NCBI RefSeq assembly: GCF_947501665.1
Contig: NZ_CANMWS010000020.1
Coordinates: forward strand, 1-64,000
DNA length: 64,000 nt
Direction: 5' to 3'
From: an uncultured Shewanella sp.
Lineage (GTDB): Bacteria; Pseudomonadota; Gammaproteobacteria; Enterobacterales; Shewanellaceae
The translations under genes were made by a program, and so were the position numbers. Below the pieces are notes generated by a model that was given only the letters and a program-made list of their open reading frames with translations, was not told the DNA's origin and did no database searches. Below are positions 18,559 through 25,379 of the stretch, one piece after another; position 1 is the stretch's first letter, and each line of letters starts with the position of its first letter.

Positions 18559-19350
18559 TTACCTTCGCTTCCAATATTGATACAGAAAAACATAAACAGC
18601 GAGGTAAAGACTCGCTGCCAGTAACGACGCTAATGTGCCTAAATATATTCCCAACAAAGGATAAAACAGTAATACTGCTACAGCATAACTAATTGAAGCG
18701 CCAATACCAAATACGTAATTTTTAAGTAAAGTAAAAGCCACTCTGTTTCCATAAGTACTGTGGATCACTAATAAAAAAGGCGCAAATGTCACTGGAAAGC
18801 CTGATAACACTCCAGCCCACTTAACCCCGATTAATTCTGCTACGCCAGTAATGAACAATACGATACATGCAGCGACTAAAGAGCGATAAAATAGCACTTT
18901 GTGTGTCAATGCCACTTTATCTTTTATGCCATAATCACCCACACTTTTAAATAGACGGGCAGCAATGACAATGGCAATTACGGCTAACATCAATTGCATT
19001 AATATCGATAAGTCCATATCGATGAGGATATTTCCAGAAACTAGGAACGCCATTAATGCAGCCAATAAAGGCAGCCATATTCTTGTCTCCTGACACACTA
19101 AAGCCACACGATAATAGATATAGGCGAATACAATAGCAGACAAACTGCCTAAAATCGTATGATCCACACTGCTAACGGCAAATTGAGTCCCATTATCAAA
19201 ACCTAAAAAGAAAATCACAATCGCCATGCCAGATGGAAATCCAGACAAAATACCCGCAATACGCGTACTGCTGTTTTCTGCAATGAACGCTAAGCCCATC
19301 ACAACCAACAATGTTGAGATCACTTTAATTAGGATGATTTCAGCTAACAT
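18559..19350 (-). CDS. polytopic membrane protein with two-fold repeat
   Basis: A 263-residue integral membrane protein (ATG at 19350 behind GGGA; the frame opens 8 codons earlier) with about eight hydrophobic segments. The motif AGILSGFPSGMAIVIFF in the first half recurs as AGVLSGFPVTFAPFLL in the second, suggesting an internal duplication like that of small transporters. I do not recognise the family and assign no substrate. It is divergent from the aldo/keto reductase and lies upstream of tpm on the same strand. Confidence 0.7.
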   Translation of the reverse strand: MLAEIILIKVISTLLVVMGLAFIAENSSTRIAGILSGFPSGMAIVIFFLGFDNGTQFAVSSVDHTILGSLSAIVFAYIYYRVALVCQETRIWLPLLAALMAFLVSGNILIDMDLSILMQLMLAVIAIVIAARLFKSVGDYGIKDKVALTHKVLFYRSLVAACIVLFITGVAELIGVKWAGVLSGFPVTFAPFLLVIHSTYGNRVAFTLLKNYVFGIGASISYAVAVLLFYPLLGIYLGTLASLLAASLYLAVYVFLYQYWKRR

Positions 19351-19465
19351 ATTGCTTTCCCACTCCATAAACAAGCTTCACGCCTAAAGCGGCTTAAAGA
19401 TCCAATAAAGATTCGAAATACGTCTAAAATAATAACTAGAGGCAAAATAACATAAAGGCGATAAC

Positions 19466-20272
19466 ATGATGCATATTCCTGCTATTGGGATGGGAACCTA
19501 TCGGCTAACCGATCAAGTTGCCTTTGATTCAGTATCGATGGCGCTGAAAGCAGGTTATCGGCATATTGATACTGCTGCTATTTATCAAAATGAAATTCCC
19601 GTTGGCCAAGCTATTTCAAAAAGTGGGATCCCACGCGATGATATTTTTTTAACCACCAAAGTATGGATGAACAACCTATCAGCCAAAAGCTTTATCGACA
19701 GTGTCAAAGTCAGCCTTGATAATTTAGATACCAGCTATGTTGATTTACTTTTAATTCATTGGCCTTCACCTGACAATCAAGTTCCTATGTCTGAATACCT
19801 CTCTTTACTGGCCAATGCGAGAGCCATGGGATTAACACAGTATATTGGCGTATCCAACTTCACCATCAATCAAATGAAAACGGCAATGGATCTTCTCCCT
19901 CGTGAGCATATTCTCACTAACCAAATTGAAGTTCACCCCTATTTACAAAATAAAAAACTCATCGACTTTTGTCAGTCTCGCCACATATTGATCACCGCAT
20001 ACATGCCCTTTGCCGTAGGCCAAGCCCTTAAAGATGACACCATTTTACAAATCGCGAATCTGCATAATGCCACCCCAGCACAAATCATCTTAGCTTGGAT
20101 GGATAACAAAAATTTAATCTCTATTCCTTCATCCTCGAAACAGACTAACCTTGAAGACAACTTACTGTATACTCAAGTTGAATTAACCAGTCATGAATGT
20201 AAGCTCATTGATTCACTAGATAAACATAAACGTATAGCCAACCCTGACTTTGCACCGGATTGGGATGAATGA
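19466..20272 (+). CDS. aldo/keto reductase
   Basis: A 268-residue NADPH-dependent aldo/keto reductase of the 2,5-diketo-D-gluconate reductase/methylglyoxal reductase type. The catalytic tetrad is visible: Asp and Tyr in GYRHIDTAAIYQNE, Lys in FLTTKVW and His in LLIHWPSP. The C-terminal NADPH-binding segment ISIPSSSKQTNLEDNL is present. Such enzymes reduce toxic aldehydes and dicarbonyls. Two ATG codons lie in tandem at 19466 and 19469. It stands alone between divergent and convergent neighbours. Confidence 0.9.
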   Translation: MMHIPAIGMGTYRLTDQVAFDSVSMALKAGYRHIDTAAIYQNEIPVGQAISKSGIPRDDIFLTTKVWMNNLSAKSFIDSVKVSLDNLDTSYVDLLLIHWPSPDNQVPMSEYLSLLANARAMGLTQYIGVSNFTINQMKTAMDLLPREHILTNQIEVHPYLQNKKLIDFCQSRHILITAYMPFAVGQALKDDTILQIANLHNATPAQIILAWMDNKNLISIPSSSKQTNLEDNLLYTQVELTSHECKLIDSLDKHKRIANPDFAPDWDE

Positions 20273-20290
20273 TATTGAATGGATGATAAC

Positions 20291-21100
20291 CTAATTCAAG
20301 TAACGCTTATTTTCCCGTAACAAATGCAATAATTCATGAATATAGGCTTGCCTACGCTGTGAATAATGTACTAATCCATACACTAACTGTTCAGCCGTGG
20401 GCTTTTTCCCCCTAGCCACTTGTGTGGATCTGATTTTTCGAAATAAAAAATAAGCACCATTGACATTTAAATTATGCATATAAGCGATAACCGAGTCCTG
20501 CGTACTTTTAAAACGCTTCACTTCATAATAACCATGATTTGAAGGCGAACGAGGCATTAATCCACACCCTTTGGTATAACACCATTGACCAAAAAAATTA
20601 TGCCCTTCTCGGGCAAAACGAGACGTCCCCCACCCCGACTCTTTTGCTGCTTGAATAAGCACTAAAGCAAACGGAATAGTCCCCACCTTATCCAATAACC
20701 CCATTAACGGTTTGACCCCTATCGAGGCCAATTTATATTGATATTGTTTTGCAAGACTTTGTATATGGCGTGCTTGAGCATGAGACAGATGATACCCTTT
20801 CACTAATTGCTGCTGCATCGATAATAAAAAAGTACGCTCAGTGTTTATTTTATGATTTTCTTTATCCACGAAGGGTCTTAAGTAATTAAAAAAAGCAGTT
20901 TTTTTCTGAATAACATTGGTTATTTTAGCAAAGTCCGGCATTGGCTTTTCATCATGTTTATTTGACCAAAATGGCAGCTCGTATTGTAACGCTAATGACT
21001 GAAAAGCCATCATTAACAAGCATAAAAACAACACGAGAGTCGTCTTAGACTTTGATGCTAAGCACAAAGGTAATTGTAATTTATTCAACAGCATGCTCAT
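20291..21100 (-). CDS. Bax-like exported glucosaminidase-domain protein
   Basis: A 269-residue protein with an N-terminal membrane anchor or signal (about residues 20-40) and a C-terminal glucosaminidase (peptidoglycan hydrolase) domain. The segment ALVLIQAAKESGWGTSRFAREGHNFFGQWC carries the catalytic Glu (AAKESGWG). FKSTQDSVIAYMHNLN and the LVHYSQRRQAYI ending match the E. coli Bax family. It probably acts on peptidoglycan in the periplasm. It is convergent with the aldo/keto reductase (18-bp gap). Confidence 0.85.
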   Translation of the reverse strand: MSMLLNKLQLPLCLASKSKTTLVLFLCLLMMAFQSLALQYELPFWSNKHDEKPMPDFAKITNVIQKKTAFFNYLRPFVDKENHKINTERTFLLSMQQQLVKGYHLSHAQARHIQSLAKQYQYKLASIGVKPLMGLLDKVGTIPFALVLIQAAKESGWGTSRFAREGHNFFGQWCYTKGCGLMPRSPSNHGYYEVKRFKSTQDSVIAYMHNLNVNGAYFLFRKIRSTQVARGKKPTAEQLVYGLVHYSQRRQAYIHELLHLLRENKRYLN

Positions 21101-21395
21101 TCCCTATGACTGCTAGGACGATACTTCTTTATTTAACCATAGTGATAAACAGCCTATTTTTCACACTTAAGTGTATATAAAGTGCTCACTGAGACCTATG
21201 TCGAGACCCCTCATAACTATGCTACATTAAATGCGAGCCAATAATCACGTCATAGCAAAAGCATAAAACCAATCACTGTCAGTCTATAAAGTATTGTTCA
21301 ATATTCTATTGCACAGGCATATTGACTCAACATCGAATTATTCGGGCACTCATTGACTCAAGTGCTTATTTATCCAGACACAATAAGGAAGCCAC

Positions 21396-22658
21396 ATGGA
21401 CGATCACACCGATGTTGTATCAAATTCACATTCAGCCCTTGCTTTAAACACTCAGAGCCAAACTGATGAATATGATTTAAGTTCAATGAATTTTATCAGT
21501 AACCCTTTTGAGACCTATCGCACTCTTCTTCAACAGGCTCCCATTTATCAATCACCAACATCTGGACATTACTACATCTCTAAGCCTGACTATATCGAAC
21601 ATATTCTAAAAAATAATCAAGCCTTTTCATCCGATAGGGTCAATACCTTTACTGCCGCCTTACCACCAGAGCAAATTGCCTTCATTCAACCATTAATCAA
21701 TGGCCTCTCAAAATGGTTATTGTTTCAAGATCCGCCCAAACATATGCCGCTGAGGCGTATAATTAATGCGTCTTTAAAGCACAAATTACTAATGGCAATT
21801 GAACCCGAGATCAAACAGCTCACTCAGCAGCTGATTCAAACCATGAAACAGGAGCAGCAAAATGACATCATTCAAGGCTTAGCTTACCCACTGCCAGCTT
21901 TAGTCATTGCGCGGTTACTTGGCGTACCAGCCTCTGATATTCATCTAATTAAAAAATGGTCTGATGATATTGCGCAATTCATGGGTTCCACCTTAAGTGC
22001 CTCCAGTGCCATCAAAGCTCAAGAAAGTATTATCGATATGGCCGACTATTTAACGAACATTCTCAATAATCAAACTGTATGTGAGTCCACAACGGTGTTA
22101 GGTAATATTATTCAATATCAACAAGATAGTAGCGACTTCACCCTCAATGATGTTATCGCTAACTGCATTATGTTGTTATTTGCTGGCCATGAAACCACCA
22201 CCAATTTAATCAGTAATTTGTGGCAACAATTACAGAGCCACCCAAGCCAATTGCAACAGCTCATTGATAACCCTGCATTAATAAAACCTGCCATCGAAGA
22301 AAGCTTACGCTATGACGGCGCCGTTCATCGACTGGGTCGACTCATTGCAAAAGATACTCTCATCGGTAACACCTTACTTAAAAAAGGTCATCGAGTGTTC
22401 TTAATGCTCGGTGCGGCTCATCGCTGCCCAGAGCGCTACTCATCCCCCGATACATTTGATATTCATCGTAAACCCAAACAATTAGGCTTTGGTTTTGGGC
22501 CGCATATCTGCCCCGGCGCGGCATTGGGGCGATTGGAAGCTGAAATTGCCATCGCTGCTCTGATTGAGCACTTCCCCCAAGGTAGCATCATTGAACCACC
22601 TCAATATATTAACAACTTAGGCCTACGCGCCATGAAGTCACTTAAAATTAAGTTGTAA
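21396..22658 (+). CDS. cytochrome P450
   Basis: A 420-residue soluble bacterial class cytochrome P450. The I-helix oxygen-activation motif is LLFAGHETTTNL, the K-helix ExxR is in EESLRYD, the aromatic-region arginine follows in VHRLGRL, and the heme-thiolate signature is FGFGPHICPGAALGR. The N-terminal 25 residues are poorly conserved and polar, with no membrane anchor. No ferredoxin or ferredoxin reductase partner lies nearby (bfd is 13 kb away and has another role). P450s are sparse in gammaproteobacteria of this type, so acquisition by transfer is plausible. Substrate unknown. Confidence 0.95.
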   Translation: MDDHTDVVSNSHSALALNTQSQTDEYDLSSMNFISNPFETYRTLLQQAPIYQSPTSGHYYISKPDYIEHILKNNQAFSSDRVNTFTAALPPEQIAFIQPLINGLSKWLLFQDPPKHMPLRRIINASLKHKLLMAIEPEIKQLTQQLIQTMKQEQQNDIIQGLAYPLPALVIARLLGVPASDIHLIKKWSDDIAQFMGSTLSASSAIKAQESIIDMADYLTNILNNQTVCESTTVLGNIIQYQQDSSDFTLNDVIANCIMLLFAGHETTTNLISNLWQQLQSHPSQLQQLIDNPALIKPAIEESLRYDGAVHRLGRLIAKDTLIGNTLLKKGHRVFLMLGAAHRCPERYSSPDTFDIHRKPKQLGFGFGPHICPGAALGRLEAEIAIAALIEHFPQGSIIEPPQYINNLGLRAMKSLKIKL

Positions 22659-22692
22659 ATTCAATAGACTAATGCTTCAAATCAATCTGTAA

Positions 22693-22716
22693 AAGCACCT
22701 CTTATGTTAGGTGCTT
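22693..22716 (+). terminator. terminator after P450
   Basis: AAGCACCT pairs with AGGTGCTT across an 8-nt loop and is followed by CATTTTCTTATTT. It lies 35 bp past the P450 stop. Confidence 0.7.
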
Positions 22717-22740
22717 CATTTTCTTATTTGAATAAATGAT

Positions 22741-22800
<60 letters not shown>

Positions 22801-22857
22801 ATTCATGATAAAATATATTTAATTCAATGGAATAAATATCAATATTAGGAATAAAAC

Positions 22858-23205
22858 ATGAAAAAATTAGTCATATTAGCTGCACTTTTCATCTGCGTGA
22901 ATAGTGCTTATGCTGCTGGAGATATAAGTAAAATTACTAACGGAAAAATTGAAAATGTGCGAATAGATAATGATGGTAAGGGGATCATTCGTTTTAATAA
23001 AGACATTCTGAATATTACAAGTTGTGCTGATGAGTATTATCACAGCGCTTTTTCATTTAATGTCAATACGCCCGGCAGCCAAGCAATATACTCTATGGCA
23101 CTCACCGCAAAAGCCGCAGATCAACCTATAATGGCTTATGGTACTGGCAGCTGTTCTGAATATTCGAACAAAGTCGAGAGTATCGATATACTCATCATTC
23201 AGTAA
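22858..23205 (+). CDS. small secreted two-cysteine protein (family copy 1)
   Basis: A 115-residue protein with a clear signal peptide (MKKLVILAALFICVNSAYA/AG), giving a mature protein of about 96 residues with two cysteines that probably form a disulphide (TSCADE and GTGSCSE). The core YSMALTAKAADQPIMAYG matches two other loci in the window: the intact gene at 55103-55483 and the broken one at 23548-23957. The layout (about 100 residues, Cys, amphipathic Y-S-x-x-L-x-A helix, second Cys, final beta strand) recalls AB5-toxin-type B subunits such as SubB, but that is an untested inference. A Shine-Dalgarno AGGA precedes the start. Confidence 0.75.
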   Translation: MKKLVILAALFICVNSAYAAGDISKITNGKIENVRIDNDGKGIIRFNKDILNITSCADEYYHSAFSFNVNTPGSQAIYSMALTAKAADQPIMAYGTGSCSEYSNKVESIDILIIQ

Positions 23206-23222
23206 AAGCATCTAAAACAGTC

Positions 23223-23267
23223 GACTCAAGCTGGTTGACTTGATTGTTTAAACAGATTGAGTCTTTT
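23223..23267 (+). terminator. probable terminator after small secreted protein
   Basis: GACTCAA (23223-23229) pairs with TTGAGTC (23257-23263), followed by TTTT. The intervening 27 nt contain a further partial stem. Confidence 0.5.
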
Positions 23268-23308
23268 CCCTTATTGGCGCTAATAACCCACATCAATAGC
23301 AAGTAAAA

Positions 23309-23540
23309 TAACCTGAACTCGGGTTAATGAGTGTCAGATGTACATCTGATTACATTTAAAATCAAACCCTTAATTTGCTTGCTTGTTTTTATTTGTTTCA
23401 CTTTCTGCTAAATGCCGATATTTTTGTCGATATCAAGGCGGGCGTTCGTGCCTAATAGCCCGCTATTAGTAGAAAGCACAACACAGATAGGGGCCAAAAT
23501 AGTGATATTTAAGGACGCTGCTTATCCCGAGTTCAGGTTA
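23309..23540. mobile_element. miniature inverted-repeat element (MITE-like)
   Basis: The 232-bp segment begins TAACCTGAACTCGGGTTAA and its other end, read on the minus strand, is TAACCTGAACTCGGGATAA, so the termini are about 19-bp inverted repeats with one mismatch. No transposase frame lies inside. Internally there is a perfect 14-bp palindrome (CAGATGTACATCTG, 23335-23348) and a GC-rich hairpin around 23430-23455. A single copy of the same terminal sequence occurs at 48755-48770. The element ends 8 bp from the stop of the broken secreted-protein gene. Confidence 0.7.
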
Positions 23541-23547
23541 AATAGCA

Positions 23548-23957
23548 TTAAGCATCATAAACTTGAACCCAATCAACGATGGGGTATGTTCCATCACAGC
23601 CTTGAAGATAGATGTTGATTTTTTTATTCGACATGTGCGCCGCCAGCAACACACTAAATGCTTCCTTAGTATAATCGCCTTGTTTTAATATATATAAACC
23701 CAGAGCATCACTATCACCACCACAGTTTTCTGGATTTTTCATGATTTCATTAGTACTGAATTAGTGCTGAATTAGTACTGAAACTATCTATTAAAACCAA
23801 GGGCCCCGAACTGGTGTTCACATAAGTTTTACTGACTGGTTTTACTGACTGTCACCCCTTGCTCTTACTTCCAAGAAAGGGTATTAGCCATGGCATTCGT
23901 GTTTATCCCAATTGCCAAGAAACTCGCTAATATCGCACTTGATAATTGTTTTTTCAT
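23548..23957 (-). pseudogene. broken small secreted two-cysteine protein (family copy 2)
   Basis: On the minus strand an ATG at 23957 opens a perfect signal peptide (MKKQLSSAILASFLAIG...AMA/NTLSWK) and then hits a stop about 30 codons in. A second frame from 23742 supplies the C-terminal part, with NPENCGG, FSVLLAAHMSNKKI and YLQGCDG, matching the intact copies at 22858 and 55103. Between the halves lie a 13-bp tandem duplication (CAGTCAGTAAAAC twice) and an 11-bp triplet of AGTACTGAATT-like units, which explain the frame loss. I read it as an inactivated paralog. Confidence 0.75.
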
Positions 23958-23987
23958 TACTCTTTCCCTATTTTTATTTCTATTTCA

Positions 23988-24036
23988 ATAAAAAACCAGC
24001 AAGTACTATTTCATCAACGGAAAGTGCTTGCTGGTT
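23988..24036 (-). terminator. rho-independent terminator after the immunity-like genes
   Basis: AACCAGCAAG (23994-24003) pairs with CTTGCTGGTT (24027-24036), extended by ACT/AGT after a wobble pair. On the minus strand the stem is followed by TTTTTTATT. It lies about 90 bp downstream of the second immunity-like gene and ends that operon. Upstream (24060-24095) is a short TATTTC-type repeat. Confidence 0.8.
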
Positions 24037-24127
24037 ATGAATAGCTTAATCTATGAGAAGCTATCTATTTCTATTTCTATTTCTACTTCTACTTAGGTTT
24101 TAAATGCTCAATATGAGGCAGCCAGTC

Positions 24128-24634
24128 CTAATTAGGAATTTGCTGGCATAAATCCTCATACAAGAAGAAATACTCGGCAATCACCGTATTAAATTGTTCC
24201 TCGTCATAAGTCCAAGGTTGAGTAGGTACACGCCAGTCATCCCAAGTAAAAATTTCACCGCGAGATAAACGCTCTGCCAAGGCAATATACTGATAGCCGC
24301 CGCCAACGCGTTTATTGTCACGCCACAAATTAATGTTGCAACATACCCATTGACGCATCTCCATCATTAAATTCATGTGAGGAAAGGCGGTTTTTTTCTC
24401 GTTTAACAAATAATAGCCCCCTTGTCCCTTGTAAAAGCGCACCGGATGCGGATACTGCGCGATGATGGCCCTCTGCTCTGTACTACTGAGTCTGGGGTTA
24501 AAATCGCCCTCACGTTTAGGAAAGCGTGCCAGTAATGATTGGTAACGCTCGGCTAAGTTAATCTGTTGTGCCGCCGCTATCATTTCTGATGACACTTCTT
24601 CTAACATAAACTGGCGCTGCTCTTCGGTTAACAT
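24128..24634 (-). CDS. candidate CDI immunity protein, copy 2
   Basis: A 168-residue soluble protein without signal peptide or membrane segments; start taken at the ATG at 24634 because the paralog also begins MLTEE (the frame opens at a TTG ten codons earlier). It is about two-thirds identical to the gene just upstream. A block around NPRLSSTEQRAIIAQYPHPV is identical in both. I do not recognise the family. Its position directly downstream of a CdiA-like toxin gene and its duplication suggest an immunity protein that binds the C-terminal toxin in the cytosol, which is inference from context. Residues RQWVCC and WTYDEEQFNTVIAEYF are also shared. Confidence 0.7.
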   Translation of the reverse strand: MLTEEQRQFMLEEVSSEMIAAAQQINLAERYQSLLARFPKREGDFNPRLSSTEQRAIIAQYPHPVRFYKGQGGYYLLNEKKTAFPHMNLMMEMRQWVCCNINLWRDNKRVGGGYQYIALAERLSRGEIFTWDDWRVPTQPWTYDEEQFNTVIAEYFFLYEDLCQQIPN

Positions 24635-24705
24635 GGTTATTTTTATCTTTTTTGTTGTTAACAATATTTATCACGGCCTTAAGGTCGCCAATATCAACAA
24701 TCGTG

Positions 24706-25215
24706 CTAATTCGGAATTTGCTGGCATAAATCCTCATACAAAGAAAAGTACTCGGCGATCACGGTATTAAACTGCTGCTCATCATAAGTCCAAGGCTGAA
24801 AAGATTCACTCCAGTCCTTCCAACTAATACTTTCACCGCGGGATAGGCGCTCAGCCAAAGCAATATGTTGGTAGCCGCCACCGCCAATACGTTTATCGTC
24901 ACACCATAAGCCAACGCTACAGCATACCCATTGACGCATTTCCATCGTTAAGCTTATATGTGGGAAAGCTGTTTTTTTCTGATTCAGTTTATAATAGCCT
25001 CCCTGCCCCTTGTAAAAGCGCACCGGATGCGGATACTGCGCGATGATGGCCCTCTGCTCTGTACTACTGAGTCTGGGATTAAAGTCCCCCTCACGCTTTG
25101 GAAATTGCGTCAGCAGTGACTGATAACGCTGGGCTAACTCAACCTCTTTTGCAGCCTTTATCAAGGAAGGTGAGATATCATCTAAAATATATTGACGTTC
25201 TTCTTCAGTTAACAT
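24706..25215 (-). CDS. candidate CDI immunity protein, copy 1
   Basis: A 169-residue soluble protein, ATG at 25215 behind GAGGAT, the first gene after the CdiA-like toxin and so the likeliest cognate immunity gene. It shares long identical blocks with the next gene (FPKREGDF..., QRAIIAQYPHPVRFYKGQGG) but differs in the N-terminal helix and in the KDWSESFQPW region. Such a pattern, with a conserved scaffold and variable patches, fits immunity paralogs with different specificity. No database family is recognised. 71 bp separate it from copy 2. Confidence 0.7.
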   Translation of the reverse strand: MLTEEERQYILDDISPSLIKAAKEVELAQRYQSLLTQFPKREGDFNPRLSSTEQRAIIAQYPHPVRFYKGQGGYYKLNQKKTAFPHISLTMEMRQWVCCSVGLWCDDKRIGGGGYQHIALAERLSRGESISWKDWSESFQPWTYDEQQFNTVIAEYFSLYEDLCQQIPN

Positions 25216-25307
25216 GATTATCCTCATATCATTTTAAATACTATTGGCCTTATTATAACCTTGTTCACTTAATCTCTGTATCACTGGATCTTGGCGTTAA
25301 TGGGAGC

Positions 25308-25334
25308 ATCAAAGGGGCGGGGTGCCCCTTTGAT
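25308..25334. promoter_or_regulatory. GC-rich hairpin between toxin and immunity genes
   Basis: ATCAAAGGGGC pairs perfectly with GCCCCTTTGAT around a 5-nt loop, in the 164-bp gap between the CdiA-like stop and the first immunity-like gene. No U-tract follows on the minus strand, so it is more likely an attenuator or RNA-processing signal than a simple terminator. Confidence 0.6.
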
Positions 25335-25361
25335 AACTTTCGTCTCCCTCTAGCGCTTAAT

Positions 25362-25376
25362 GTGACGCATCGTCAC
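25362..25376. other. short hairpin just after the toxin stop
   Basis: GTGACG-CAT-CGTCAC lies 4 bp downstream of the stop codon of the CdiA-like gene and forms a compact 6-bp stem with a 3-nt loop. Together with the larger hairpin 28 bp further on it gives two stacked structures between toxin and immunity. Confidence 0.45.
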
Positions 25377-25379
25377 GCG

